The notes: generated by a model not told the origin, from the letters alone. Shown: positions 50,390 to 60,425, numbered from the stretch's first letter. The stretch is 64,000 nucleotides of DNA from DAIPJH01 sp036770365 (GCA_036770365.1 DAIPJH010000008.1:1-64000); one strand, 5' to 3'. Numbers and translations are program-made.

Positions 50390-51583
50390 ATGGCAGTTCC
50401 TGATAATTTGAGCGAAAACAGCAGCCAACCCACCGCTGATGCTAAGGCTATTAGTGATGCTGCGACGCATAAACATGGGTATGATCGCCATAGCGATGGT
50501 CGTTTGCACCAAGACCTCGCTGGTGCAAGTGTTGCTCTTGCAAATCTACACGGTGATCTTCGTGAAAAAACAATTGCTTATCAAAGTGGCAAAGCTTTGT
50601 TTAAATTCGCAGGATTCATTGGTGGAGCGTTTGGCGGCTATCGCCTGATCACTATCGACAAGAATAATGCAAAAAAGCGTGCTGAGGCGGCACTTTCAGC
50701 GTTTAATGATAAACTCCTAACCATAGCATGCAAGCCACCTAAACCGCTTGGTCAAGCAACAAAAGAAGACGCTGCATTACTAGAAAGCCATAATAATCTT
50801 ATCCATCAGCTTCTTCCAAAAGTACAAGCCTTTGAAGCTGAATCCCAAGATGTAAATTTAACAAAGCACAATGAATCCATCATTAACGAAGCAAAAACCA
50901 TTATAAACCAACATTTTGACACTCATCTTAAGAGCAAGTATCTGCTACTATCAGAAAAAATTCCTGAAGAAAGCTACCGAAGCCACTTCCTAACCGTTGT
51001 TAAAGGGCAAATCATAGACAAAGATCGCGCCAACACAAAGCGAGCAGATGCGCTACTTGATGCACTAGGAAGCAAAAGAGACTTAATCAGTGCCTTTGAG
51101 CCAATCCGTGACAAACTTGAAAATATTGAACATGGTATACTCTCTAACACGGCGACAAAGATTGTTGGGTTTTTGGCTGCTACCTTTGGCGGAATGTTTC
51201 TTGCGTCTGCCATACACCATGTTATGGATCGTAAACGCAAATACTCCATTGATGCCCTTACGGACGAAGTGAATGGTCTCAATCGCATCATGCTAGCTCA
51301 TGATATGCCAACCGTGGATATGAACGAGATCCCAGCAAAAACGTATGCTGCTCGCGTCAAACAAGTTGAAGCCATTGAAGCTGCTGATAAAGAAAAACAC
51401 GTTACGGCTATCAAGGAAGAATTAGCGCGCAGGGGCAACGAAAAGAAAGCCGCTATGGGTGCTGAGGTACAAGCATCCACTCTCCCCTCACAAACGATGC
51501 CACCCGTGGTCGCCTTGTCATCACTCCAGCATGATGGTATAGCGGCACATGACACTACGCAGCATCACGTCCATACGGGATAA
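50390..51583 (+). CDS. Unknown protein with two Gly-rich hydrophobic helices
   Basis: A 397-residue protein of unknown family. Layout: polar N-terminus; a Gly-rich hydrophobic segment (FKFAGFIGGAFGGYRLI, residues ~63-80); a long charged helical middle (~85-255, including LLPKVQAFEAESQDVNL and ESYRSHFLTVVKGQI); a second Gly-rich segment (KIVGFLAATFGGMFLASAI); a charged, His-ending tail. This mirrors the smaller protein at 3447, with a box of the same spacing class upstream. AGAAGAG lies 7 nt before ATG 50390. It may be a membrane-associated or secreted accessory protein. Confidence 0.65.
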   Translation: MAVPDNLSENSSQPTADAKAISDAATHKHGYDRHSDGRLHQDLAGASVALANLHGDLREKTIAYQSGKALFKFAGFIGGAFGGYRLITIDKNNAKKRAEAALSAFNDKLLTIACKPPKPLGQATKEDAALLESHNNLIHQLLPKVQAFEAESQDVNLTKHNESIINEAKTIINQHFDTHLKSKYLLLSEKIPEESYRSHFLTVVKGQIIDKDRANTKRADALLDALGSKRDLISAFEPIRDKLENIEHGILSNTATKIVGFLAATFGGMFLASAIHHVMDRKRKYSIDALTDEVNGLNRIMLAHDMPTVDMNEIPAKTYAARVKQVEAIEAADKEKHVTAIKEELARRGNEKKAAMGAEVQASTLPSQTMPPVVALSSLQHDGIAAHDTTQHHVHTG

Positions 51584-51595
51584 TTAGGCTAAACC

Positions 51596-52522
51596 TTACT
51601 CAGACATGCACCACACCAACACTGCTTTTTGTGCATGGAGTCGATTCTCTGCTTCATCCCAAACCGCAGAGTTCGCGCCGTCAATGACTTCGGCGGTCAC
51701 TTCTTCCCCACGATGCGCAGGTAAACAGTGCAGAAAAATAGCATGGCTCTGAGCTTTTGACATCAAAGCAGCATCCACGCGGTACGGTGTCAACAAACGC
51801 ATGCGTTCTGCTTGCTCGGCTTCGTCTCCCATGGATATCCACGTGTCTGTCACAACGACATCTGCACCCGACACCGCTTCAACAGGATCTTCTAACCATG
51901 AAACTTTGCCTGTGCGTTGTTCTTTTGCCCACTGCATATAGGTTTCGCTCGGCGCATAATAGAACGGGGTTGCGATATTAAGCGTAAAATCAAACTTCAC
52001 TGCAGCCGTTATTAAGCTTGCCGCCACATTATTTCCATCTCCCACCCATGCGATGGTTTTGCCTGTGATATTTCCAAGACGTTCTTCAATAGTAAGGATA
52101 TCCGCCATAATCTGACAAGGGTGACACTGATCCGTCAACCCATTGATAATTGGCACATCTGCATATTCCGCAAGCTCTTCTAAAGAACCATGCGATTTAG
52201 CGCGCATCATGATGCCGTCCACGTAACGTGATAACACACGCGCCGTATCGGCGATCGTCTCGCCACGACCAATTTGCAGATCACTCGAACTCAAATGAAT
52301 AGGATGTCCACCAAGCTCTACCATGCCTACTTCAAACGACACACGCGTGCGCGTTGAGGGTTTTTCAAAAATCATGGCAAGCTGTTTCCCTGCAAGCAAT
52401 TTTGTATGAGACTTGCCCGCTTTCGAGGCGGCCTTCATATCACGCGCACGGTCGATCATTGCGCGCAAGGATTGCGCATCAATATCTTTGATATCCAAGA
52501 AATGACGAACTTTCTTTGACAT
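51596..52522 (-). CDS. argF: Ornithine carbamoyltransferase
   Basis: A 308-residue enzyme forming citrulline from ornithine and carbamoyl phosphate in arginine synthesis. The carbamoyl-phosphate site FEKPSTRTRVSFEVG is exact. HPCQIMADILT (second site) and FLHCLPAHRGEEV (ornithine/catalytic Cys region) are present. The N-terminal HFLDIKDIDAQSL is typical. There are no arginine-pathway neighbours; it stands alone. Confidence 0.96.
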   Translation of the reverse strand: MSKKVRHFLDIKDIDAQSLRAMIDRARDMKAASKAGKSHTKLLAGKQLAMIFEKPSTRTRVSFEVGMVELGGHPIHLSSSDLQIGRGETIADTARVLSRYVDGIMMRAKSHGSLEELAEYADVPIINGLTDQCHPCQIMADILTIEERLGNITGKTIAWVGDGNNVAASLITAAVKFDFTLNIATPFYYAPSETYMQWAKEQRTGKVSWLEDPVEAVSGADVVVTDTWISMGDEAEQAERMRLLTPYRVDAALMSKAQSHAIFLHCLPAHRGEEVTAEVIDGANSAVWDEAENRLHAQKAVLVWCMSE

Positions 52523-52650
52523 GAGCTACCTCAGAAATCTCACAGAAAAGAAACGCTTGTATGCTAAAATAGTAGAGGATGTAAACAACAAACATACTTA
52601 TTTCTTAGGTTTATTGCCCTATCACACTACGAACGTGGCACGAAAACCCG

Positions 52651-53328
52651 CTAACTCTCTAGCAAACCGCCATCTCGTAGGGTTACAACCCTATCCATCT
52701 GATTGGCAAGCAAGGGATTATGGGTAGCAATCAATGCGCCAGAACCGCTCGCCTTCAACGCGTCACGCAACACGGAAAACACAGTATCCGATGTATGTGG
52801 ATCGAGATTCCCCGTTGGCTCATCTGCCAACACCACATCAGGCTTTGCAACAATGGCGCGTGCAATCGCAACACGTTGACACTCACCGCCAGAGAGTTCT
52901 GCTGGACGATGTGTCATGCGATGCCCCAACCCAACATTCTCAAGTAACTTTTGCGCTTTTGATGTGGCATCCTTACTAGATGCATTAGCAAGCAAAAGCG
53001 GCATCATCACATTTTCAAGTGCGGTCAATTCTGGTAATAAATGATGAAATTGATACACGAAACCAATATGAAGGCGACGCATCACTGTACGAGCAAAATC
53101 ATCTGCAACGCTCACATCATGATCAACAATCGTAACAGACCCCCTGTCTGGCAATGCCAATAAGCCTGCGATTTGCAATAAGGTCGTTTTTCCCGAACCA
53201 CTTGGACCAACAAGCGCGACCAACTCCCCTGAACCAATGTTCAACGAAACATCACGCAAAATCTCAAGCCGTTGCTCACCAGTACCAAACCCTTTGCACA
53301 CATTTCTTAGCGATAACACATCTGTCAT
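52651..53328 (-). CDS. LolD-like ABC ATPase
   Basis: A 225-residue ATPase: Walker A GPSGSGKTT, signature LSGGECQRVAIARAI, Walker B VVLADEPTGNLD, H-loop ATHN. The sequence resembles LolD (lipoprotein release), whose partner LolC/E permease is not adjacent. The stop of the upstream M3 peptidase gene is only 3 bp before the ATPase start on this strand, so the two may be cotranscribed. Confidence 0.88.
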   Translation of the reverse strand: MTDVLSLRNVCKGFGTGEQRLEILRDVSLNIGSGELVALVGPSGSGKTTLLQIAGLLALPDRGSVTIVDHDVSVADDFARTVMRRLHIGFVYQFHHLLPELTALENVMMPLLLANASSKDATSKAQKLLENVGLGHRMTHRPAELSGGECQRVAIARAIVAKPDVVLADEPTGNLDPHTSDTVFSVLRDALKASGSGALIATHNPLLANQMDRVVTLRDGGLLES

Positions 53329-53331
53329 GCG

Positions 53332-55119
53332 TCACGCCTCCAGCTCATCAATATAGCCCGCAATGATATCTAACCCCTGCTGCCAGAAACCTTGATCCGT
53401 AATATCAATACCAAAAGGTGCAAGCAATTCCTTGTGACGTAATGTGCCGCCAGCACGCAACATATCCATATATTTTTTCTCAAAATCTGCGGCTTTACCT
53501 ATTTCAGATTCCTTTTGATAACACGCATACAACGCGTTGACCAAACAATCCCCAAATGCATAGGCATACACATAAAATGCGGAATGAATAAAATGAGGAA
53601 TATAACACCAATAATAACGGTATGGTTTTTTAAAGCGCAGCGCAGAACCTAAACTCTCTTTCTGCACATCCAACCAAATATCTGATATATCTTCAGTTGT
53701 TAGCTCTCCTTCTTTACGCTTCGCATGCACACGCTGTTCAAACGAACAGAAGGCCACCTGCCGCACGACCGTATTGAGCATATCCTCAACTTTGCCTGCG
53801 ATCAAAACACGTCTTCTTGATTTATTTTTCTCACGACGCAAGATTTCTTGAAACACCAACTGTTCACCAAATACAGATGCGGTTTCAGCCAATGTCAGCG
53901 GGGTATCTGCCATCAACGCACCTTGTTGCGCAGACAATACTTGATGCACACCATGCCCAAGCTCATGTGCAAGTGTCATCACATCACGCGTCTTACCTTG
54001 AAAATTCACCAACAAATAAGGGTGAACAGAAGGCACAGTCGGATGCGCAAAAGCACCAGGGGATTTTCCTGCGCGTACAGGCGCATCAATCCAACCTTTA
54101 TCGAAAAATTCTTTACCAATCTTTGCCAAGTCAGGAGAAAATGCACCATACGCCTCTAATACCAACTCCACCGCCTCATCCCACGTGTAGAGTTTATCAT
54201 CATCTTGCGGAAGCGGAGCATTTCTATCCCAATAATTCAGTTTGTTATCCCCCAGCCATTGCGCCTTGACACTGTAATAACGATGCGAAAGCCGACCATA
54301 ATTCGCACGCACAGACGCAAGCAATGTCTCCACCACATCATCTTCGACTTGATTGCTGACATTACGCGCAGAAATTGGCTCTTTAAAACCGCGCCACTTA
54401 TCCTCAATATCCTTGTCTTTTGCCAACGTATTAGTAATCAAGGTGAAAACATGCGCATTTTTCTCAAAACGCTCACCAATCACCTTTGCTGCTTTTTTGC
54501 GCACATCGGGTTTTTTGGAAGACAATAAATCCATGATTTCTGCTGAGGAAAGTTTCTTTCCATCCAACGGAAAACGCATCTGAGCAATGGTTTCGTCAAA
54601 CAAACGACACCATGCTGCGTGACCTGTCACCGACTTCTCAAGGAGCAACTGTTCCAATTCATCTGAAAGCTGATAGGGTTTCATCGCACGCACATCACGT
54701 AACCATGGGGCGTAGTGGCGCAACTTCGCAGATGATTTCAACAACGCCTGCAAAGCATCTTCTTCCAAACGATTAATCGCCAACGAAAAAAATAAAATAC
54801 CTGAGGAAATATTTGTTATTGTTTCACTGATGTTTTGATAAAACTGCGCATAGGCAGGATGGGTCATGTCAGAAGCGTAAATAAGCTGCGCATAACTACC
54901 TAGCCGTCCCATCACATCTTGTAATGCTTCATATTCCTTGATCGCAGCCGCAAGGACATCACCCTGCACGCCGTCTATCTTACCTTGATAATCTTTGGCA
55001 AACTGTACCGCACGTGTTTTTGCTTGCAGCACATCTGCCTCAATTTCAGGTGCATCAATCCCCACATATAAATCGGTGAGATTCCATTCTGGCAGTGCTT
55101 TCACTACGCGTTTAGACAT
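53332..55119 (-). CDS. M3 family oligoendopeptidase (PepF-like)
   Basis: A 595-residue zinc metallopeptidase. The HExxH-type motif LAHELGHGVHQVL carries the zinc ligands and catalytic Glu, with the third ligand region AETASVFGEQLVF downstream. The N-terminus (LPEWNLTDLYVG) and length are characteristic of the oligoendopeptidase F group. It trims peptides in the cytoplasm. It is followed by the LolD-like gene. Confidence 0.92.
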   Translation of the reverse strand: MSKRVVKALPEWNLTDLYVGIDAPEIEADVLQAKTRAVQFAKDYQGKIDGVQGDVLAAAIKEYEALQDVMGRLGSYAQLIYASDMTHPAYAQFYQNISETITNISSGILFFSLAINRLEEDALQALLKSSAKLRHYAPWLRDVRAMKPYQLSDELEQLLLEKSVTGHAAWCRLFDETIAQMRFPLDGKKLSSAEIMDLLSSKKPDVRKKAAKVIGERFEKNAHVFTLITNTLAKDKDIEDKWRGFKEPISARNVSNQVEDDVVETLLASVRANYGRLSHRYYSVKAQWLGDNKLNYWDRNAPLPQDDDKLYTWDEAVELVLEAYGAFSPDLAKIGKEFFDKGWIDAPVRAGKSPGAFAHPTVPSVHPYLLVNFQGKTRDVMTLAHELGHGVHQVLSAQQGALMADTPLTLAETASVFGEQLVFQEILRREKNKSRRRVLIAGKVEDMLNTVVRQVAFCSFEQRVHAKRKEGELTTEDISDIWLDVQKESLGSALRFKKPYRYYWCYIPHFIHSAFYVYAYAFGDCLVNALYACYQKESEIGKAADFEKKYMDMLRAGGTLRHKELLAPFGIDITDQGFWQQGLDIIAGYIDELEA

Positions 55120-55189
55120 TTCTTCGCCTCATAAGTTTAAAATGAGATTATCGTCACCGTCAAGCGCACATGCCAAAACATCACGCCCA

Positions 55190-56911
55190 TTAGGGGTGTT
55201 CTTGAGGAGAAACGGGGCGTGCTGTATTATTATGCTCACTCTCCATATCTTCCAGCGATTCCATAGCGGAAGGAGAATCCCCATTTCCTTCAAACTGATG
55301 ATCTTCCATAGAAGATTTTTCGTGGTCGCTAGAAAAAAGCTTATCCAACAAAGAATCCGACTTATCAGAAGATATGGGCTTTTCTAAGGCTGCATCTGGC
55401 TTCACCTTATGTTTATCCATATCTTCTGGAAATTTTACATCACCATCTAACAACTTTTTATCATCCTTTATAGTACCACTAACGGGCGATGCACTGGCTG
55501 GTGCGGCATCATGCTCCAACCCACCATTAGAAATAATATCCACATCAGGCATTTCATCATGTGTATCAACAGCAGCATCACCACTATCACCCTGATTAGC
55601 ATCAGACTTTGACTCTGGTTGTGTCACACCAAGCAGATATTGCTTGAGTGCCGTTGCCAGTAACTCCTCAAAGGTAACATCACCCACATAAAACCCGCCA
55701 CCATACTCACGATCAAGCGAAAAATGGATCGTGTCCGTTTTAGTGTTCCATTCAGAAGAAATACGCTTTAAAATAGTGCGTGTTACTTCAGTGCTGCGGT
55801 CATCCAAAACACCTGCTGATTGCAAACGTCCCATCAAAACCCCGACATTCGACAAGGAAACTTCCGCAGACCCCATCGGTAATATCTCATCCTTGATCAC
55901 ATCAAACTTACCCATCAATTTCAAGACAGAGCTACCAGAATGAACCGAGAGTGCATTAAAGAAATAACTATAATCTTTATGATTTTCATTATTATCTTCG
56001 GATAGAACCGACGCGGTCTCACGATCCACATCTGCCTCAATGTCAAGCGGTGCAATGACTGACAAAAACCCTGTTGTGTCCAAACGCGCTACTTTTAACT
56101 CATAGTGCGTCATACGTGCTGCATCTTCCTTAGCAGCCTCTGCATGCAACTCCAACGATGCAACTTTTGTCGTACGATCCGCCGTTTTAACAACCGATTC
56201 TGCAAGAGAAATCTGCTGGGTGTATTCCTCAGAATCAACCCCGATAAATCCTTTTACCTTTGAACCAAGCTTCGTTTCAAACGTCATGTACGGGATAGCA
56301 TCACCCGCCTCATCCTTATCCTTGAAGATACTAATTTGAGTCGGAATAAAGCCCTCATACGCCTGACCATTATCCGTTTTGATCACTTCCACTTCTAAAG
56401 GCGTCACCATTTCAAAACGACGCGCTTCACCATCTTCACCTTTGATGTGCAGCGGTGCAGGAAAGACCAAACGCAGTTTTTCCATCTCCGCCGTATCAGG
56501 CTGAATCTCCACCACAGAGGTTGCAAAAGAACGTGCAAGTTTATTATGACGACTCAAGGTAATACGTGGATCAGCGATCACTGCACGTTTAGAGAACAAT
56601 CCACCCTCGATAGAGATAGAGCCATGGGTAAAGTTTGCGTCATATCCTTTACGTGCCGCGGATTCCTTCATCATATCGCCCCAGATCTGTAGGCGCGTGT
56701 TGACCATGTCAACACTCAAAGCTGCACGCGATGTAAAGTAACCAAGCAGCGCAATCACTACTACCGCAGCAAGAAAAACCACCAAGCCTACATTAGAATT
56801 CTCATCTCCGTCCGCAGAAGAAGTGCGCCAGAAACAAAGCTTTTCAAACCACGCCTTTGTTGGCGCACCATGCGGCTGTGTTCCACTTTTCTTGTCACTT
56901 ACTTCTGACAT
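55190..56911 (-). CDS. Unknown membrane-anchored envelope protein
   Basis: A 573-residue protein with a short cytoplasmic N-terminus, one membrane helix (VVFLAAVVVIALLGYF) and a large periplasmic part. The first 300 residues are beta-rich and reminiscent of DUF2125/AsmA-like domains (FTHGSISIEGGLFSKRAVI; FPAPLHIKGEDGEA). The last ~170 residues are acidic low-complexity sequence (Asp/Glu/Ser/Pro). It may be a lipid- or envelope-related factor; the assignment is tentative. It lies between fdx and the peptidase on the same strand. Confidence 0.65.
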   Translation of the reverse strand: MSEVSDKKSGTQPHGAPTKAWFEKLCFWRTSSADGDENSNVGLVVFLAAVVVIALLGYFTSRAALSVDMVNTRLQIWGDMMKESAARKGYDANFTHGSISIEGGLFSKRAVIADPRITLSRHNKLARSFATSVVEIQPDTAEMEKLRLVFPAPLHIKGEDGEARRFEMVTPLEVEVIKTDNGQAYEGFIPTQISIFKDKDEAGDAIPYMTFETKLGSKVKGFIGVDSEEYTQQISLAESVVKTADRTTKVASLELHAEAAKEDAARMTHYELKVARLDTTGFLSVIAPLDIEADVDRETASVLSEDNNENHKDYSYFFNALSVHSGSSVLKLMGKFDVIKDEILPMGSAEVSLSNVGVLMGRLQSAGVLDDRSTEVTRTILKRISSEWNTKTDTIHFSLDREYGGGFYVGDVTFEELLATALKQYLLGVTQPESKSDANQGDSGDAAVDTHDEMPDVDIISNGGLEHDAAPASASPVSGTIKDDKKLLDGDVKFPEDMDKHKVKPDAALEKPISSDKSDSLLDKLFSSDHEKSSMEDHQFEGNGDSPSAMESLEDMESEHNNTARPVSPQEHP

Positions 56912-56945
56912 ACACGCCTCTTACCTTGGCAAATTAAAATTCTAG

Positions 56946-57278
56946 TTATGCAACTTGCATATTACGCGTTGCGGCAGGCAACTTCAAACGCATCCCATCC
57001 AGCGCATCTGTCACCATAATTTGACAGCCAAGACGGGACGTATGGGTCAAACCAAATGCTAAATCCAACATATCTTCCTCGTCATCCGACGCAGCGGGAA
57101 GTTTATCATAAAATTCTTGTTCTACAATGATATGACAAGTTGAACACGCAAGCGAACCTTCACACGCACCCTCAAGTGGCACTGAATACTTATGCGCAAC
57201 CTCCAGCACCGATACACCTAATGGCGCATCCACTTCTTTTTCCGTTCCGTCTGCAAAAATAAAGGTAAGTTTAGGCAT
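56946..57278 (-). CDS. fdx: ISC-type [2Fe-2S] ferredoxin
   Basis: A 110-residue adrenodoxin-like ferredoxin. Cluster cysteines are in CEGSLACSTC (three ligands) and the later RLGCQIM. The N-terminal PKLTFIFADGTEKEVD is typical. The ATG at 57278 is preferred to 57317, which adds an untypical 13-residue leader. It donates electrons to Fe-S assembly on IscU. It is last of the isc set, separated from hscA by the EF-hand gene on the other strand, so it is probably transcribed from its own promoter. Confidence 0.93.
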   Translation of the reverse strand: MPKLTFIFADGTEKEVDAPLGVSVLEVAHKYSVPLEGACEGSLACSTCHIIVEQEFYDKLPAASDDEEDMLDLAFGLTHTSRLGCQIMVTDALDGMRLKLPAATRNMQVA

Positions 57279-57382
57279 GGCACACTCATATTTCAAACAC
57301 ACACAGCCCGCCATCAAAGACGCAGCCTACCCAAGCACCATACGATAGGTGGCACGGAAATCAAGCAAAATCACTGCGAAAT

Positions 57383-57426
57383 TGTCATACAAATGTCATA
57401 CTCACACGTAAAAAAAAATGTAATGT
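57383..57426 (+). promoter_or_regulatory. Box I: direct-repeat site before the EF-hand gene
   Basis: TGTCAT (57383-57388), ACAAA, TGTCAT (57394-57399), then 21 bp to TAATGT (57421-57426); TATAAC at 57429 is an alternative -10. Both half-sites are perfect. Confidence 0.5.
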
Positions 57427-57453
57427 GCTATAACAACGCATGGAGGATTTCAT

Positions 57454-57975
57454 ATGCCAAATTTTCTAGATAAAAAAACCGAAGAAAAAATTAGAACTAT
57501 GCTCAAAGACTCATTGTTACTCGCAGATCTTAACAAAGATGGCGTAGTAACTTCTGACGAAAAAGGTCGTTCGATCCTTGCTCTCATGAAATATAGTAAA
57601 GACCTAAACAATGATGGTCACCTAGATTTAAAAGAACTAAAAGCCGGCTTACAAGCTGCCACTAAGGATAAGATTGTTCCAGAAAGCTATGCAAAAGAAC
57701 GCATGGAACACATAAAAAAATACAACATAACTGAGATACCCACCCCACCAGAAGCCATTGTATCTCGGGCGGTTGAGATTGCCAATCAATTGATAGCACA
57801 AGGCAACAACATTGAATTTAGAACTGAACATGTTGATATTGAAGTTGAAAAAATAATTCAGCCTATAAAAACTGGGAAGCCAATCCCCAATCAAACATCA
57901 GAAGCTGAAACGCTTTCACCAATAAAAACACCAATTATAGCTCAGGCAAACCCCACAAAAAACGTGATGCTATAA
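57454..57975 (+). CDS. EF-hand-like protein
   Basis: A 173-residue protein with two EF-hand-type calcium loops near the N-terminus: DLNKDGVVTSDE and DLNNDGHLDLKE, each with D/N/D at positions 1, 3 and 5 and Glu at 12. The remainder is helical then Pro/Ile/Thr-rich with no signal peptide. It would bind Ca2+, a rare property in bacterial cytosolic proteins. GGAGG lies 7 nt before ATG 57454. Box I lies upstream. It sits between fdx and hscA on the opposite strand, as if inserted into the isc operon, and its stop is 2 bp from the hscA stop. Confidence 0.78.
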   Translation: MPNFLDKKTEEKIRTMLKDSLLLADLNKDGVVTSDEKGRSILALMKYSKDLNNDGHLDLKELKAGLQAATKDKIVPESYAKERMEHIKKYNITEIPTPPEAIVSRAVEIANQLIAQGNNIEFRTEHVDIEVEKIIQPIKTGKPIPNQTSEAETLSPIKTPIIAQANPTKNVML

Positions 57976-57977
57976 CA

Positions 57978-59831
57978 TCATATTTCTTCAACATTCACAC
58001 CAGTTAGTGCCGCGGCAATCGCCCTATCCATACGTTTTTGGGCAAACGGTGCGCTGCGGTGTTGGAGCTGCTGGTGACGCATATCAATCATGTCGCGGTC
58101 TTCACTAACACAAGCAGCTTCTAACCCTGCCATTTCACGCTGCATCGCCGCCAATTCCTCTGGAGAGAGTAAATCCCCATCATGCTCAAGTGCGGATTTC
58201 ACATCTTGCATCGTGCGCCGCGCTTCCATCCGCGCTTCGACCAGCAAACGCTCCATAATATCACGCTTGGCATGAATCATACTCTCACGCAGCATATCGG
58301 TCATTTCTTCGGTGCTAATGCCGTAAGTTGGCTTAACCTCAATACTTTGTTTGATACCTGTACCAAGTTCTTCCGCACTCACGGTGAGCAAACCATCTGC
58401 GTCCACTTGGAAGGTCACACGGATACGCGCCACGCCAGCCGCCATCGCAGGAATACCGCGTAACGTGAACTTTGCGAGCGAGCGACACTGACCAACCATC
58501 TCGCGCTCCCCTTGCAGCACATGAATATTCATCGCGGTTTGCCCGTCCTGATAAGTCGTGAATTCCTGCGCCATGCTGGTAGGAATAGGAGAATTGCGGT
58601 GAATAATCTTTTCAACCAACCCACCCATCATCTCCAAACCCAACGAAAGCGGTGTCACATCCAGCAATAAATGACCACCTGTATCTGCATCGCCATCAAT
58701 ACCGCCTGAGAGCAGATGTGCCTGACGTGCTGCGCCGTACGCCACCACACGATCAGGGTCAACATTATAGAGCGGCTCCTGCTTAAACTCATCCAGCACT
58801 GCTTCGCGTACTGCAAATAAACGCGATGAACCTCCAACCAATACGATTCCCTGCAAATCAGAAGATTGTAGCCCAGCATCTGACATCGCTGTACGCGCTA
58901 CATTTAACGTTCGTTTAATGAATGGTCGTGTAATCACATCTAATTCATCACGGTTAAGCGTAAGGGTTTTACCGTCAAATGACACTTGTGCTTGCGGCAT
59001 TTTAGATAGCTGTTCTTTGAGTGTTCGGCAAGCAGAAGTAAGCGAGGAACTCATCGCAACTTGTTGATTATTCATTAAATGAATGGCGATAGCATGGTCA
59101 ATATCGTCACCACCAAGTGCCGTATCCCCTGCCGTTGCCAACACCTGAAACACACCTTTTTCCAGACGCAAGAGTGAGAAGTCAAATGTGCCACCGCCCA
59201 AGTCATAAATGCCATACACACCCTCTGACGCATTGTCCAAGCCATACGCTAGTGCCGCTGCCGTTGGCTCATTCACCAAACGCAACACTTCCAACCCCGC
59301 CAAACGCGCCGCGTCACGAGTCGCCAAACGTGCCGCATCATCAAAATAAGCAGGCACAGTAATCACCGCTTGCTGCACTTCTTTATCGAGCGCATCTTCA
59401 GCCAAGAACTTCAAATAACGCAAAATATCAGCAGAAATTTCGACCGCACTACGCTTTGTTCCACAAAGCTGCAAACGCACCGCACCGCCCTCTTCCCCCG
59501 TAGCAACCTTCGCCGCCAAATGCGGGGAAAGCCCTGCGACTTCCTCCGCGCCGCGCCCCATCAAACGCTTGATAGACGCGACCGTATCCGCGTGACCTTC
59601 TTGATAAAGGCGGCGCGCTTCCCAGCCGACCAACGGCGCAGCATCGGCACTATACGTCACTACAGACGGAAACAACGTACACCCCTGAGCATCCTCAATC
59701 GCCACCGCCTGTCCTTCATGAATAATCGCCACTACGCTATGCGTCGTGCCTAAATCAATCCCCACGGCTGTTTTTTCTTCATGCGGCGCAGGAGTTTGCC
59801 CTGGTTCATAAATCTGCATTAGAGCGTTCAT
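57978..59831 (-). CDS. hscA: Fe-S assembly chaperone HscA
   Basis: A 617-residue Hsp70 specialised for IscU. The ATPase domain opens with GIDLGTTHSVVAI, followed by YDLGGGTFDFSLL and VLVGGSSRLFAVRE. The substrate domain runs from LLLDVTPLSLGLEMMGG. Gene order (after hscB) and length identify HscA rather than DnaK. It works with HscB to release clusters from IscU onto target proteins. Confidence 0.95.
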   Translation of the reverse strand: MNALMQIYEPGQTPAPHEEKTAVGIDLGTTHSVVAIIHEGQAVAIEDAQGCTLFPSVVTYSADAAPLVGWEARRLYQEGHADTVASIKRLMGRGAEEVAGLSPHLAAKVATGEEGGAVRLQLCGTKRSAVEISADILRYLKFLAEDALDKEVQQAVITVPAYFDDAARLATRDAARLAGLEVLRLVNEPTAAALAYGLDNASEGVYGIYDLGGGTFDFSLLRLEKGVFQVLATAGDTALGGDDIDHAIAIHLMNNQQVAMSSSLTSACRTLKEQLSKMPQAQVSFDGKTLTLNRDELDVITRPFIKRTLNVARTAMSDAGLQSSDLQGIVLVGGSSRLFAVREAVLDEFKQEPLYNVDPDRVVAYGAARQAHLLSGGIDGDADTGGHLLLDVTPLSLGLEMMGGLVEKIIHRNSPIPTSMAQEFTTYQDGQTAMNIHVLQGEREMVGQCRSLAKFTLRGIPAMAAGVARIRVTFQVDADGLLTVSAEELGTGIKQSIEVKPTYGISTEEMTDMLRESMIHAKRDIMERLLVEARMEARRTMQDVKSALEHDGDLLSPEELAAMQREMAGLEAACVSEDRDMIDMRHQQLQHRSAPFAQKRMDRAIAAALTGVNVEEI

Positions 59832-59927
59832 ATACTCATCCGTTTTTGCATCTGCTATATCGCCCCATTCTTTAGTGTTTTACTGGGGAAAAGGCAACAA
59901 AACTTGTAAGAAAACTTACCCAACCAT

Positions 59928-60425
59928 TCATGAACGCTTTTTCACTTCGTCCAAAAACTTCCGCAGAAAACGCAGGCGAATAGTAGCTTGAGCGCAGGCA
60001 TCATGTTCGCCTGATGCATAAGTGCTGCTAATGAGCAAAATAGACTCTGCCCAGCCTGCTTCAGCCTTTACCTTTAGTGTTGCGACTGCTTCAGGACTTT
60101 CCGCCTCAAACAAGGCTTCGCGCATCTCCATAGACTCTATCAGCAAGTTTTGCGATGCCTTCACCGCTTCAGGCTTATCACCCAATACATAGCCTTTTAG
60201 TCCAAGTAGATATTCCGCACGAAGCAGGGGGTCTTTCAATGTAATATAGGCTTGATTTGCATCTGCGCTTAATTGCATAGCAACCAATTTTTCAGTTTCA
60301 TTTGCACGTGCAAGACGGTCAGGATGAGTACGTTGTTGGAGTTGGATATACGCTCGGTGGAGGGCAGATTCATCTATATCAAAAGCCTGCGGCAATCCGA
60401 ATAACTCGAAGCCATGACTAGACAT
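59928..60425 (-). CDS. hscB: Fe-S co-chaperone HscB
   Basis: A 165-residue J-protein. The J-domain has the HPD triad (QQRTHPDRLA) after the FELFGLPQAFDIDES start, and the C-terminal three-helix part binds IscU (ESMEMREALFEAESPEAV). The ATG at 60425 is chosen because the family begins there; further in-frame codons upstream overlap iscA more deeply. It overlaps iscA by 8 nt. Confidence 0.93.
   Translation of the reverse strand: MSSHGFELFGLPQAFDIDESALHRAYIQLQQRTHPDRLARANETEKLVAMQLSADANQAYITLKDPLLRAEYLLGLKGYVLGDKPEAVKASQNLLIESMEMREALFEAESPEAVATLKVKAEAGWAESILLISSTYASGEHDACAQATIRLRFLRKFLDEVKKRS

Noticed and set aside
52523..52650. Truncated gene between argF and the LolD-like ATPase
   Set aside because: The short open frame lacks codon structure and any family similarity; the region is better read as the argF upstream region.
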